This document shows positions 14,001-27,539 of a stretch of DNA of 64,000 nucleotides, one piece after another (position 1 is the stretch's first letter; each line of letters opens with the position of its first letter). The notes under the pieces are model-generated. The model ran no database searches and was not told the DNA's origin. It saw only the letters and a program-made list of their open reading frames with translations. Position numbers and translations under genes: made by a program. Source of the DNA: Stratiolaelaps scimitus. Taxonomy: Eukaryota; Arthropoda; Arachnida; Mesostigmata; Laelapidae. The stretch lies in NCBI GenBank assembly GCA_019614645.1, contig JABWDB010000018.1, forward strand, positions 2,720,501 through 2,784,500. Direction: 5' to 3'.

Positions 14001-14182
14001 GCCGTTATATGCGGCTAGCCTAGCGAAGCATTGTTTCATAAGTCTTTCATTAATAATTGAAGTGCTAATTATTTTGAAGCTTCACACCTATCCTTCGAGT
14101 TAGTGAGAGCGACAGAGGAGCTGACCTTCAGTATATTTTTGAGCAATTCGCCGACAATTATACACCAGATGTACCGACGCAT
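10451..14182 (-). CDS. TSG101-like copy B: UEV domain plus coiled coil, C-terminal end not found
   Basis: Five exons in transcription order are 14182-14126 (candidate start, ending in ELLKNILK), 13057-12928, 12391-12174, 11871-11768 and 10601-10451. Phases agree at every junction. The 130- and 218-bp exons match copy A in length and phase. The UEV core is clear (GTIPVVYKD, HNIPIRLWLLDTYPV, LPYLRAWN), followed by VMRSIFGDIPPLATV. The last exon is a Glu/Gln/Arg-rich coiled coil (EAEEATDDLQYLRQQLAVVG). The part before GTIP is much diverged: the Asn-Asp-Gly ubiquitin-contact segment of copy A is replaced, and human PTAP-pocket Tyr68 aligns to His. No steadiness box was found below 10451. If the final donor at 10450 is unused, the frame runs on to a stop at 10322. 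It is probably a diverged paralogue that retains multimerisation. The exon at 14126-14182 is the least certain. Confidence 0.8.
11061..11093. repeat. (TA)n-(GA)n compound microsatellite
   Basis: About six TA units run straight into about ten GA units. It lies in an intron of TSG101-like copy B, between exons 11871-11768 and 10601-10451. Confidence 0.85.
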
Positions 14183-17100
14183 TATTACAGCTACCATTCG
14201 CAGCTGCATACACAGAGGTGTAATTACTTTATTATTCTTATTGTAATTATTACTGTTCTTATAGGTGTAATAAAAAGTGATAAACATGATTTTGCTTCGA
14301 TTCTCGAACGAATTAATTACTGAGTTGATTGATATATGTCTGTGTTATATCACACAGTTGATAAGATTTGTCCCCGAAGTCGAACATGTGCAACAGTGCT
14401 CTACGCTGTGCGCACACAACCGGAGATATGTTCCCCGAGTCGATACTGTAACAATTCACCGTACCAAGCTGAGGCAGCGATCCACTGCGGAGGGAAGCCA
14501 GATCATTGTGTCGAAATGTTCAGGTGCCTTTTGTGCTGTTGCAGATTCTAATTTTCAGTGCAACGATGAAGGTGTATACCTGTCGTCGTGAACGACTACA
14601 CCGAGCTAAAGATTACCGAATCAAACATGTAGAGGCGCACAAACTCTCCTCGCGGAATCAGGCCGGGTGAGAGATACCTAGTCTGAAAGTTGTCCGTTGA
14701 TCGCAAAATCACCCATGAGCACAGCATCGTTTCCCGATAGTTTGGGTTACAAATCAAACTAGCGATCTCGCACTCATCCACTAGTTCTTGTGCGCTAGCA
14801 GTGGAGCTAGCACTTTGCCACACTGTAGATTGACACGATACTTTTGGAAAGTTAGACAACAAGGCAACAAATGGATACATGCACAGGTGCGCACCATCAC
14901 GTTCATTCGAATATACGCTAAGATCAAGTGAATGCCGGGATATTCCGCGTGTCCAGCCGAGATAACTTATCTTATTATTAATCCATCTGTTGATTGTGCA
15001 CGCGATTCTTTTGGATTCATCTGGATACATTAAATCGTTTGTCTGTTACTTGAACGGGCTAAAATATTGTGTCATGTAGTGTATAATGTATTTATTATTA
15101 ATGTGTAATAGTGTATAATGTACATAATTATATAAATTATGCTTCTTTCTTCGCTGTATCGGTGTTGGCTGTTTACGGCAGTAATATCTCTGGAAACGCA
15201 TCTCCGCATGAACCCAATCACTCACGAGAATCTGCCAACTCCTCAAAGGCTTTAAACGCTAAATTTAAACAGGACACCTTCTATCAGGATCTAATTAATC
15301 TAACCTTCTGTCTAATTAGTTTGGTCTTACCATTACAAGCTATTGGCCATCATTAAATTTCGCTTCTCGCTCAAGTGATCGTAAAAGCATTTCTGTTTGT
15401 TTGTTCAAATTGTCCTATGAAGTTTAGATTTTCTTCTCTCACTACCATAAAGAACTAATTAATTCTGTGTCGTGGTAGCTAGCTCAGTTCGAACTCTAGT
15501 GTTTCTATGAACGTTCATGAGTGATATATTATATATGAATAAATAAACCTCGAGCAGAGGTCTCCGTCAGGTTGAAACATATCAGTCACAACTTGCAAGA
15601 ACGTTGTTGCTCAATCCGGCCAGTACAATGAGAGCTTTGATGAATCCCTGCCGTCGCCAGCCAGTCGCATCGTAGCCACCGAGACTATTATGTCACGTGG
15701 ATAACGCCTGTTCTCGCGTTTGAAACAGCATCGTATTCAATGCACACATATCCAGCTGTAATAAGTGAATTACAGTAAAACCCATTTTTGCTGCTTATAT
15801 CAATGTGTTGTTCCCTTATGTCTACGGCGAAATTACTATCTTGCGTTAACTTAAGATGTGTAACTTTACATTAAGTTACTTATATGTGTACCGGACATAC
15901 ATGGCAGGACTTGTTTTCGAAGGGGCGTGCTCATGACCATACTCATCATAACATTACATAACACAATGTTCTTCAATGTTGTGTTTGCTCATAAATATTG
16001 CTGCGTCAATGTGGGGGTTACTTCTATGTATATGGTTGCCGTTATCAGCTGGAGTGACTTTTCAAACGTAATTGCCATACGCCAGTAGAGAATGAAAATT
16101 TCTAGCCAGTTACGAGTCGCTTAATGCGAATACGCATTGTATTGAATGCGACCGAGAGTACTATTGATTATCTCATTCAGTACGAGCAGCAAGCTGACTC
16201 CTTTGGAAGACGAGATACCGAATAGATGGGTCACATATGTGGTAGATTACCTCTCTGATGGCCATTATGTGAAAACGCTGCAGCTTCACTACCAGGGAAG
16301 TACGACCTTTATAAATGAATGCAGGCATAGGGTTTGGCAAGCTTTTGTAGTACTTTCAAATAAGACCAGTCGCATGACGGCTTTACAATGGGGCTATTTC
16401 GTCTTCATGAAATGATGGGAAAAATTCGGCGTCAACACCACTAGCGGGGTTTCGGTCCGCGGTGCAGCAGATGCGTTGGGGCATGCCTCGGGAACTATGG
16501 GGATATCTTGCCAAACGCTCCTGCTGTATTCTATCGAAGGTACAAGTGCCACAATAACAACAACAGTACGATACGGATCGTAATATGACTCAGAGATTGA
16601 TCGGAGGATGATGAGACCTACCTTTTCGGAAACATTCGTTTTCTGAATTGTTGCATTGCCTGGGATTCGCTTCAACTGACTTACGCAAAGAGGAAAAGTA
16701 AATTAATTATCGACTTCGACGGCTAAGTAAGTCTCCGGCTGTAGAAAACTGAAGGGCGGAAGCTGGCTGAAAAATGTTGACGAAGGTGTCCAACGTGCTT
16801 GTTTGACGACTTGACGACGACACTGGCCAGTTACTTCGATTGAGGGCTATAGGAAACTGAATTTTGGTATCAGACAGTAATGGGTCCTCATTACGTATTT
16901 TTCGCGTGTAATATATATATATATATTGTATGTACAAATGAATGTAATATTGCATGATTTATTTATTATACACAGACACCAATAAACGAAGATTTATTTA
17001 TTAGCGGCGGCGGCGTATTTTTTTTGTAAAAAAAATACTACTTAATTTCGGATATTCATCGAATGCTAGAATTAGTTATTTGACTTTTATTTATACAGAA

Positions 17101-18213
17101 ATTATGCGAATCGCCAAGAACGGACGTCAACATTCTCCATGTGGTGATCTTCTCGTGGTACGGCGCTTCGTGCTGTTTGTTCACTGGTTCTGCACGGCAA
17201 TATCTTCACTAACTGAAAGAACGTCAATCCTCACAAACACGCATAGCAAAACGTAAAAATACGAAGTGTACGTAGAGGTATAGAACAAATAGATGCGATG
17301 TGAGAGGAATTCTTCTCCGACAGGAGAAGACTAGGGGGACGCAAAATGAAGCTAGCCAGTCAGCAAAGACGCAAATACACAGTATAACAAAAGGTAGTCA
17401 GTTAGAAGAAAAACAAAGTTTATTTTCAGTTAGAAAAAAAATGTATCTAGGAATAATAGAAGTTTTCTTCACTAAGGGAAAATATAGGGTTCTTTTTCTC
17501 AGTCAGAAAGAATAAATGTTTTTGTAGCGCGGCAAAGATAAATGTTGTTGTCACCTGAAACAGTAGCCAACTAACTGGTAGCATATTTTTTCCTCACAAT
17601 GGACTTTCATGATGTCAACCAAACTAAGCTTCTCTCCATTCGCTTACGTTATTCGGGATGATGATAGCATGAATATGAGATAGAGATTATCTTCATTTAA
17701 TAAGTATTGATTAGAATGCCATCGATATGTTCCAAGAAAAGTGAAATTCATTTTAAATTATATACAAATTTCATATATTCGAAAGGTAATGCATATATAA
17801 ACAATGGAAACACTTACTGGATGTTTGAGGACATTGATCGCTGATTGAGAAGCTGTTGTGAGTCAGTTCAGGCAGTGAGTTATAATAGTATAGTGCAGGT
17901 TCGGCGCTTAACCCACAAAAGGGAAATTTCTCCTGAATTCAGCTGTCAACACCTATTTGAGTGAAAATACAATAAACGATAGTGTTAGCAAGTAGAGAAA
18001 ACAATGTTTACACGAGTTGTATCTTGAGAATTTGACTATCTTTGGGGAAGGTGGCACGAATTACGGGAATGCCTGAGGCACAAACGCACGCTGAGCTGCC
18101 CAACTATGGACCAGCAGCTATGGTGTGTGCGATTAATTTAACTAACGATGCTCAACTCGCAGGGATTTCCAGCCATCGGGGGGCCGGCGTGCATTGAGAC
18201 CATAAGGCGCTAT
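14183..18213. other. interval between TSG101 copies B and C
   Basis: No gene was recognised. It contains a short (TA)n tract at about 16910-16927. A 144-codon minus-strand frame at 14596-15030 and a short splice-bounded minus-strand segment near 16623-16676 lie downstream of copy C on its strand. Neither resembles the TSG101 coiled coil or steadiness box closely enough to be called an exon. Confidence 0.45.
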
Positions 18214-20196
18214 TTAGACATCGGCCGTCGTTAAATGAACTGCTCGCCTTCTGCCATTCGTTATCATCACTTGACCAAAAGAGTCCACTCGAGGACATAA
18301 CACCCGACGTTGGGGGTGCAGGCAGACGCGTCGACGCATCAAGTGGACACATGAACGGCTCCGTACCGTACGAGCAGCAGGTGGAATCTTTGCATGTTGT
18401 GTACGCATTATAGTGAACGAGATGAGAAAATATTGCTTGCGTCAATAATTATACAGGAGCAAGTTTGTGACTCATTCACAATTCTCTCGATTTGTGATAG
18501 AGGAGGCATTTATCTGGAAAGATTGCCCAACTTGCAAAATTTAGACAACTACTAGTCAGTGTAAATTCAACTGTGAGTTGGTAAGCTAAATAGCTTATTA
18601 GGTAAGCTCACCATCAGCAACCAAAAAAACTCAGCTGAACTTAGGTAGGATGCTATTTTGCAATACAACGTAGGTTCAAATTGAATTTGAATTTGATAAA
18701 CACTTTAGCTGTCCGAGTAAAGGTACTCGAATTCGGAAGAGAAATGGTGTCAGGGAAATTTTGTAATCGTCACTACTAACACTATTCTTGTTATCATGGT
18801 GGTGCATGAGAGGTGCAATAAACAAGAACACTATTGAGCTGTACGACAATAATTGGGAATTCCCTTCAGGCACCGGATGTCCTTAACACAACCATTGAAT
18901 TCATGTGAGTACATACCTCGATGAGCTCCAATATCACTTCTGTATTTCCATCGAAGTCCCAGTCGTTTCGAAGGTAAGGTATTTCCACTCGTCCAGCTTC
19001 ATCTAGGTGATTTGACACATTAAGCTGCTTTCCAGCTGGGAGTCTGACGTAGCAGAATGGTTTGTGCACCGGATGCGAATCCAGGAGCCGTAGTCGGATA
19101 GGGACCTGGTGGATTTCAGCGGGATTGCCGTATTCAACGGGAATACATACTGAAAATGGAGCATATTGTAAGGAAACGAATAGGGCTTAGCTGAGCTAAT
19201 CCGATTTTCTGTGTGTGTATGTGTTTTTAATTTTTGTTGGACGTCAAAATACTATTGTTGTAGCACGAACTTCATGTTGCAGTGCTAACGCTTGAAGCCG
19301 ACAATCTTGTTAACCAAGATGAGCTGCATACTTGCGCCTTTTTCATCTCAAATAGATATTAACCTGTATAAACATTTCCTTAGTCAAACATGAGTACTGA
19401 GACGATAATTACAAACTGGACGGCCAGTTCGCTGCTTTAAGAACTATACCTAGGTAGACCCCTAGCCTGCTTCAAATGAAGGGTACATTATATTGCATTG
19501 CAACGAAGTCGCTATAGCCGGCCGAGGAAGGAACTATAAAATTTAAAGGGTTGAAAGAGTATTTTCAGTATTGTACTTGTTAGGATGCGAGACGTTTCCA
19601 CAATCGACGCTGGAGGCTCATTCTAGCTTCATAGCCTACTTTAATTATTTGGTGTCTTTATAGTGCTCAACTTACACTTTTTTTTCTTTTCGGCTCAACT
19701 TACACTTGAGGTTAATAAACCACTTGTAACTGCCATCGCTAAAGATGAATCTTTCCGGTTGACACTGAATCCCACGATACCTGTTCCAAACTCGTCCGAT
19801 ATCGCTGATCGTTCTCGATGTGTTCTTAAATTTCTGTTGAAGGTATTGCATACTGTTTGTTTAGAACAATCATTCGAAACTGCGTTCGCGCGCCCCAAGG
19901 CCTTGCCCGTGGAGCGGGAACACAATTCCGAATACAGCATGGCTAGGGGGTATAATGACATTCACAACCAAAGTACGAGCTGCGCTGATATTACGAGCTG
20001 ATATTATAAAGTTTGAAAAAGTCGTACAGAATCCCAGCTAGGGATCGATATCGGTCGGAGGTGAGTCTGGTCACCCCGCCGCCACTGCGATAGCACACGT
20101 TAAAATAAGTGGGGCACCTAACCTAGCATAGGTAGAAAAACCTACATTGAGGGTGGATTTCACATCATCGCAGATATCTTCTGGTAGCCTTTGCAT
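18214..20196 (-). CDS. TSG101-like copy C: strongly diverged UEV protein
   Basis: The exons in transcription order are 20196-20146 (candidate start, MQRLPEDICDDVKSTLN), 19833-19704 and 19149-18917, then a weaker terminal exon 18435-18214. The second exon is 130 bp as in the other copies and contains FIFSDGSYKWF. The third is 233 bp, five codons longer than the usual 218, and reads IPVEYGNP, QVPIRLRLLDSHPV, VEIPYLRNDW and ILELIE. The last segment carries IMRTQHAKIPPAARTV, which aligns with VMRSIFGDIPPLATV of copy B, and reads in phase to a stop. Its acceptor is weak. The protein would have about 211 residues and no coiled coil. Human Trp75, Tyr68, Asn69, Thr92 and Met95 align to Arg, His, Gln, Ala and Gln, so classical ubiquitin and PTAP binding look unlikely. 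It could be a decaying gene, but the three upstream exons are open. Confidence 0.68.
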
Positions 20197-21502
20197 GTTG
20201 CCCACGCTCGCGGTTACCTCAGAGAAAAATACGATAGTAAGTACACAACAGTTCTCAGGGTATGATGATCACACCGCCGATGCACAATCTATTGGAAGAT
20301 GCACTATCCATTGGTGAACCCATTCATTGAAACACAATGCGCCGCCCACCCGGACGTCGCAGCAGATGACAGCGCCATTTGTTCGACCTGCCAAGATTAT
20401 GTTATCAGTAGAGATCAGTCTAAACGGCCAAATCTCCCGATGACGTCGACAGTGGAACAAACCACTTCATCTGCTATTGAAGAAACTCCATGACGCATCG
20501 CTTGTTGGGCGTTTGGGGAAATTCTCCCTCTTGTGGTGAGACTCTCGTAAGTCTGGAACTTGCGTTTGATAATCTCGTTTGGTTTATCATTATTATTCAC
20601 CATTGTTGGGTAACCAGCACATTTGATAAGCTGGAGGCAGTAAACAGTCAATTTTGCAGAACGCCCACAGGAGGAACATAATGCTTCCGTCTATTTTCGG
20701 TTCGTGTTGGACAACAGGGTGCAAGGAGGGAGTGCTATTAAGCACGATAGCGATTGTCAACATCTGACTCATTCGAGACTCACAATCGGTTCGCTACCAA
20801 AAATTACAATTCAAAAGCCTAGTTGTTTTCGATTTTAAACTGGTTAATTGTTTTCAAATTTCACTAGATCTGGCGTATTGCAGGAGAAGGGATTCTAGAT
20901 GATGCATGGACAGCTTACTTACACATAATGTACAGAAGTGCAGCTGGTGCGATTACTATCGGTTAGCATGGCGTTTATTTACAGTAAATGCGAATTCATC
21001 AAGGAGGCGAAGAGCACGAGGGGTTCACTGGCCATTCTGGCGAACCGTCTACCGGATAAAACCATATATATTCCAGAGGGAAATTTAGCACCTGACGTGG
21101 CGTACTATGGATCGTTACGTCTCCAAGAATGAATGGCTAACGGTCATCGCCGTCCCCGTAGCGTACGGAACGTGGACGGTAAACCTTTAGGCGTGGTTCT
21201 CAGTTGTCGTCTACGTTGCGAAACACTGTGTGTGCAAGAATCCAATGAGCGTTACCCATTTATCTGAACGAATTTCAATGGATAGTCGGTTGCGATCGAC
21301 ATAAGATTAAGTTTCGGTCGACACAAGATTTGTATCGAATCACGAAGTATTGCACACGGATGCAGATGCATGCAGAAGTATGTATTGGGTGACAGATGTC
21401 GTCTGTTGATTTTACGGGCTCCGTACTGGAGATCGAGTTTCCTTTGAGTGATAGGCGATTCCATGTTAACACGTTTTGTTGAGTTTACAGTAATGTTTTC
21501 CC

Positions 21503-21800
21503 TTAGTGGCTTTTCAAGTGAGAGTAATGTGCCGAGATATTATCTGTATCCGCCAGGGTTAACTGTGAATTTTCCAATATTGAGTAGAACATAGGAATTA
21601 TCTGAATTCTCCGTTCTACCAGGCCGTTAGAATGGGGGTGGCGTGGTAATGACAATATTTGTTGACCAACTCGTATTTCTGTGAGTCTTTCTGCGAACAT
21701 ACTGAAGTTGAGTGGAAGACCGTTGTCATCACGATTGGTGGTTGCTATGCCATGCATTTAGCTCCAATCATGGGGAACTTTAAGGACCTTGTAACGGCTA
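21503..21800 (-). pseudogene. integrase-core fragment of an LTR retroelement
   Basis: A minus-strand frame of 84 codons contains a run typical of retroelement integrases: an Asp-Asn-Gly around the second acidic catalytic residue, a phenylalanine-rich helix, then a Pro-x-x-x-x-Ser-Asn-Gly-Leu-x-Glu-Arg motif with the third catalytic acid. The Ty3/mdg4 (Gypsy) group is the nearest type I can name. Similarity continues a little upstream in another reading with a stop between, so the copy is broken. No reverse transcriptase, protease or terminal repeats were seen nearby. It is an isolated relic between TSG101 copies C and D. Confidence 0.62.
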
Positions 21801-22665
21801 GTAGATAACATTTCTTAAGAGTGAGGTGTTTTGAGTTTAGATCTATGAGATCCAAAACGTCCCATGATTCGTTGGGACCTGCGGATGATATTTCTTTGTG
21901 TTGGCTGTTGCTCCTGTTACACATGGTTTTGCTAGACCAGGCAGTTAGTCTAAGACTTACAGAGATGGCACGAAGATCGGCGTGGATACCTCACCTACCT
22001 TTCTCCCAGTTCCTCAGAAGATATAAACCTTTCAGAATTGTGGATTCCGCATAAGGATGTCAATGAGCTCCATCTGCTGGCTATGCGATGATGAAGATGA
22101 CATCAGTACACCCTCGAACACTGCGTCGCTTTCCAGGCGCATCGTCGAACAAAGGAAATATACCTGCCTAGTCCTCACACCCGCTGAGATGTAGTCATGG
22201 TCCTAATGTAGTTTATGACCGTTAACGAACAGGCCGAGTCCTGGGTCATTAGTAACATTTGAGTGCAGGTAGTGAGTAGTCAACGGCAAAGCCGTGCTGG
22301 ACAGGGTCCAGGAGCTCGTCGTTTATGGGAAACCTTGATACGTGAGTAACAAAAATTTAACAGCCTAAGATAGTAGCCTACGGCAGAGCATTGTCAATAC
22401 GGCAGAGACTGGTCAATGGTTCGTAACAGCAGAGCCACATCGCTTTTGGTATAAGCGTATGACACTACTTAAGCGCAAGAGCTCAAGTGTATGTCCGTCG
22501 TTGACACGGTCGTACGGAAAGCACAATAACAGCCAGCGGTCACTCTCACCATCCACTGTCTATTGAAACCTTCCAGCTAAACACGGTTGGTCAAGTGTAT
22601 ATGGCACTCTTGATATTTCGAATGGTATTTTAACTCTGATAAAAGAAATCTTCGCTATGCAGAGT

Positions 22666-22666
22666 G

Positions 22667-22709
<43 letters not shown>
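22666..22709. repeat. (TA)n microsatellite
   Basis: About 21 TA units with a single AAA interruption, in the gap between TSG101 copies C and D. Confidence 0.9.
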
Positions 22710-22711
<2 letters not shown>

Positions 22712-24194
22712 GGCTATCCCACACGCGCATACTCCACCTTGGCGTTGGTGCGTCATTTACTCACTTCGTTGGACGATTCGAATCTCTTGAATCCATACCT
22801 AATGCCTACTATGAGGACAACCTTAGTTCTGCTTTCTCTGATCTACAAACTATACTGCCCACCGTTTGAAGTAGGATATTCGACTGATGATATCTCTGGA
22901 ACCAAATCAACGCTTGTAAATCAACACGGCATGATACAGTGTGCGTTCAAGTATCTGTACAAGTCAATCCAAAATTTGAAAAAAAAACAGCTGTGCATTT
23001 GTGTCCCCTAGGTGTATGTGTTACTTTCCAGCCGCCAGTATCACGATAGCCAACCAAAGTGATGTGCAACCATTGTGAGAGCAGGGATAGATTAGCGTTT
23101 TAGCTAACTTTTAGGCTAACACCCACGCTCTATATAAATAATAAAGAAAACTATCATCCTACTGCAACGATTGAACAAAAATGAGAGCCCTTTACGGGCC
23201 CTGTCTGATGACCTCATGATTTCTACGCGTGGAATCCACTTCCGCCTGGCTAACTCCATATCTCACTAAGTTGCCCCTAAAGGGCCGTCTACCGATCACG
23301 CAATAGATATAAACGCCACTCAAGACAACTTTCACTTGAACGTGAAATTCGTGCATTAGGATACCTAAATGAGACCGTAATGCATTTCGGCAGAGTCCGA
23401 AAGGATCCAATATGATAACTCACATATATCTTTCAAAACATTTACTCACTGAATACTTGCAGTTGTTGACTCTGTAATCTGTGCATTGCCAATTTGCGTT
23501 GTTATTGTTACAAATTGTTTTTTTTCCGAAACTGTTATATATTGTCTTTAGTTTTTGAATCCTACTAAATCGGATTCGCACACTCTGGTCGTATCCTGGC
23601 TATTGCGATAATTCGCGGATCTTGACTGTATCTATCTGCTCGTATCTACCAACACGGTCGTGACTGCACAACGACAGCCAATGAACATGGCACTCAAATC
23701 GTAAAAGTATTCCTGTCACGAACACACACACCCTATATCAATCTAACTACGCTGAATGACTACACGATTATACGTAGTCATGTATTATAGAGGTCAGTAA
23801 TGAATGACGAGTGATTTTTTAAATTAAAAAAAAATTATTAAAATCGACGAGGGTCGTTAGTTAATATTCAGACAACCGTATTCCGCTCGATGGCGCCACC
23901 CAATCGCCGGTCTTTGACATTTCCAATTTTTATTCATATTAATTGTACGTTCATACACTTATAATAAATATTACAATATAGCCATAGGTATACCTATAGA
24001 CTAACATTCATATTTCATCCTATTTAATACTGAATATATTTTTGACGACTCGCAACTGTCGCCAAATTTCAATACGTATACCTATGACGACTATGTTCGC
24101 CACAATTCCAATTAATTAGCCTGTCTCATTGTAAAAAGTACAAAAAAAACGACTCGTTCTCGAAAACGCTCCTCATGTGATGTTTTCACTTGAC

Positions 24195-26778
24195 TCAATT
24201 TTTCTTTTCTGCGCTGTCTTTCTTGGTATCCGTGTGTTTCAATTTCCTGAAAAGCATACATGAACTGTTCGTTGATGTCTTTGTCAAAGATCGTTCATGA
24301 TCTGTTAGAGATGTGTTAGGATTCGCCTGACAGATAGAACTACCCACGTCGGTACAACACGATGACTTGAAAAGCATCAAGCAACATGAGGGTCTGACAA
24401 CACATTCGGAGGTAAGCGGAGCACTACGAAGTCTATTTTATTCACATTTGAATGACTAAAACGTGCCATTTATAAATTTGACGGCAAGTGAACACTCAGT
24501 GTATAATAATAGCCAAATATACGCACCAGATCCACGAATCTTAAAACGACTTTTCTGAAAACGTTTTCATATATATATATATGATGCACCTGGCCGCCCC
24601 CCCTTATGGAACTGTTGACGATGTTCAACAGCACCGTCAACAGTTCCATAAGGGGTGGTCATGGTCATGGTGTTGGCATATGTATATATATATGTATGAT
24701 GCACCTGGCCGGCTTAGGCCAGCACAGTTGCTTACTTAAGGATCTCTTAAATATTTCGGAGTGAAAAGGGTGTACGTTACTCATACGAGGCGATAATTTG
24801 CTAGGAACGCCGTGCTACGTTTTGTTAAGTAGGTACCTTTCACTCATGAAAGTGTCGATGGCGGAAACTCGAGTGTTCTTAGAGGCCTGGCTGCCAGGCG
24901 AAGGGCCGTCAGTTTCACAGTTCGATGCGGCGAGACGCAAGCCTCCAAATGTTGGGTTAGACGCTAGTTGAGGCAAAAGCTGCATCGTTTGCCTACTTGT
25001 CGTATAGACCGGTAGCATCGCATCGAATGAAGCTTTCATCGCCTACTTACAAACAGTTATAGGCACCGAATCATCGGCCGGCAAGAAAAAACACTTTGTC
25101 ATGTTAATTCATTGTGGGGTGCTGCTTTCGCTAAATAATAATGGGGCACACTCATAGTCGCTTCGGTGACACACCTTCACGAGCTGTGAAGCAATTGCAG
25201 ACATGATAAAGTTTACCAAGGAGTCGTTGAACTTCGTTCTGTCAACTCAAGTGGTTTCGAAGCGGTCCAATTCGAGATCCACGACACATCGTCAGTTCCT
25301 TTGTTTATTTCCAAATATGAAGTGTAAAGCTGCCAGTGAGGCTAACGTAAGGCGCATCGTACCACCTAGGGGGACCTATCACCGATCATGGAACCTCAAA
25401 GAGGCCTGACTCGAAGTCACCTCAGTTTGACTGATTGTAGTTGCTTAGTTATCATTGTGAAAAAAAAATGATCGGTGAAGGTTAGAGGTCCGCCGACAGA
25501 CAGAGACGTCGTCGAAATTAAACGAGCCATCATAGTATTAGCTTTAGCAAAATGTCTTGACTAATCGAATACATTTCTGGCAAGGTGGTAATACTTTTCT
25601 TCATCACGATCCATCGGGACGGGCGCGAAGAATAATTCCGCGGGTTGTTGTTCTGTTCGCATGTCGATGATAACTCCCAGATATCCTGATCTGGTACCAT
25701 TGCAAGGTACGGATACTTCGAAGCAAAACAGAAGTCTAAAAACTCCACCACATTATGGCACCGTAGGACAAATGCGTCAAAGCATACGTAAAGACAAACT
25801 ATCATATTATAAGACTTAACTCTGTCGGTACATATCCTCATTACGTGCTGACCTTTATAAGTCCGACCAGATCGCTGCGGCCATGCGTCCACTCTTCGAG
25901 GTAGGGTAGTGATATCCGGCCATTCTCGGCGACGTACGGCGATACAACGACGCTCATGTTGACAGTCGGATATATGAAGCAGACAGGAGCCTCGACTGGG
26001 TACGTGCCTAAAATCCAAATGTAGACTGGCACGATGTACGAGTTGCCGTTGTACTCAGCAACGATTTTTCCTCGATTTGATATGGAAACGACAAGGAAAA
26101 CAGGCAAATTATTATGGCTTATGAACTGTAATAGTATCAATTGATGTATTACTCGAAAACGGGAGTTGGCTGGAAAGTATACAATTTCCAATGATAAAAG
26201 TCGGCGTCTAGGTCCCACTGGACTAAAGATAGTGCCAAGGTTGCTTTGCTTCAAGGTCATCCGAATAGGTATACTCACCTGCTCCTATATATTATATATT
26301 CCATACGTGTACCAACCGATACTCTAAGAAGATCAATCCTGATTTGTCATACAATCAATACGAAAATGTCAACATTGTGTACAATACTTTTGTGTACAAT
26401 TGTGTACAATAGATTGTGTATATATATATATATACATATATATATATGTTATTGGGGGCTTAGGCGTATGATCTTAAATATATGAAGCAATGCTATATAA
26501 GCAATATATGATGTATAATACCGAATTCTGCTTAATTTTGATGAATATTGACACAAGTGGCACCACAAGCATGTTGTTCCATAACTAAAGGCAGACTAAT
26601 CCCAGCAAGCAGACTCAGGCCGAATTTCATGGCCTAACTTACCATCAAGGAAGACAAAGTTTATGATAGTGCCGTCTTCCAAAGGGACCTTTGGCGTTGT
26701 CGGAGTAAAGTCGCCTTCGAATGATATTAGAACTTGTTTGATGTCATCACGGGTCCTCGCTAAGTTCACGTATCGAAA
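24195..26778 (-). CDS. TSG101-like copy D: UEV protein with short linker (first exon not found)
   Basis: The exons in transcription order are 26778-26643, 26070-25853, 25042-24837 and a candidate terminal exon 24246-24195. The first visible exon is 136 bp, two codons longer than the 130 bp of the other copies, and reads RTRDDIKQVL and FVFLDG. The second is exactly 218 bp (GKIVAEYNGNSYIVPVYIW, SLPYLEEW, LVGLIK). The third matches the end of the UEV domain (AMKASFDAMLPVYT) and ends in DTFMSER in phase 2, as in copy E. The terminal exon adds a Lys-rich tail of 16 residues and a TGA, so the coiled coil and steadiness box are missing. An alternative frame of the last exon would give a helical, charged stretch, so the C-terminus is uncertain. 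Human Trp75, Phe88, Tyr63, Tyr68, Thr92 and Met95 are kept; Asn69 aligns to Ile. The initiator exon may lie above 26778, near the mariner relic. Confidence 0.78.
24570..24709. repeat. hairpin repeat flanked by direct repeats
   Basis: Two perfect 21-bp inverted arms at 24600-24620 and 24635-24655 (ccccttatggaactgttgac and complement) enclose a 14-nt loop. A direct repeat of an AT tract plus atgatgcacctggcc stands on each side, near 24570-24595 and 24682-24710. It lies inside the last intron of TSG101-like copy D. The layout suggests a small foldback element or a duplication caught between repeats; no transposase is present. Confidence 0.75.
26414..26447. repeat. interrupted (TA)n microsatellite
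   Basis: Two (TA)n blocks separated by a short ca interruption, in the intron between the first two visible exons of TSG101-like copy D. Confidence 0.8.
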
Positions 26779-27539
26779 CTGAGAAATAATCGAAGGTTAG
26801 CTGAAGAAAACAGCGTAAAACGACTGGCGTATAAAATTGAATATTCAATAGTCACATTATCTCATTGTGCCATATGAATTGATCTAGTCTACTGGCTAAT
26901 TAACATTATTTAAGCTAAATACTGTATAACAGCGCCCCCCCCCAACCCTTCTCACATTATGGCCTACGGGTTGCTTCCTACACAATGCACGGTAATCATC
27001 AAAATGCTTTCCTTAGCAAGTAAGAATTTTTCATCTCCACAACTCGAAGTCATAAATTTTGGTGATGCCAATCGAGAGAACATAAAAGCGAAATTGTAGT
27101 AGACTCGCTAATTATTAAGCCTTTTCTCAAAGCAGTAATATTGAAAGCATGTTTTTACAGACACGTTCCACTATCCGTGTTATCTGTGTGTCTCTTGTCT
27201 TACGAAGTTACTAGTTCAACTTATGCTACATATGACAATCAGTGGCGCCTGTCAGAGTTTCTTGGCGCTGAGCGGGTAAAAATGGGACAAATCTCTCGAT
27301 TTATAATAATAGTTATCTATCGATGGCTGGAAGTAATTGTTTTCGGTGCCAATTCTTCTTCTCCATTTTTAGCGTTAAAATAACGTCCTAACCAATATTT
27401 TGCTTATTCTCTATGTGAAGCTATGCTTCCACCTCGACAAGCCGCAAACAGACGCTATGCTCATTTTGAATGCATTTCTGTTCGAGTTGCAATTATTGAT
27501 GTAACTGGAGAGGTACTAAGAATTTTCCGCATCTTATTA

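Larger units (their letters stand above)
20197..24194. other. interval between TSG101 copies C and D
   Basis: Apart from a retroelement integrase fragment near 21503-21800 and a (TA)n microsatellite at 22666-22709, no gene was recognised. The 3' UTR of copy D should lie just below 24195. Confidence 0.5.

Noticed and set aside
14596..15030. Minus-strand frame of 144 codons as a possible steadiness-box exon of TSG101-like copy C
   Set aside because: Only a loose likeness (YLSPGLIPRGEFVRL) to the copy A steadiness box; the preceding residues do not align and no splice site supports it.
16623..16676. Splice-bounded 54-bp minus-strand segment, possible extra exon of copy C
   Set aside because: It is in phase 0 at both ends but has no similarity to any TSG101 part and could be chance.
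22657..23011. Plus-strand frames over the TA microsatellite
   Set aside because: The translated Tyr-Ile repeats come from the (TA)n tract and not from a gene.
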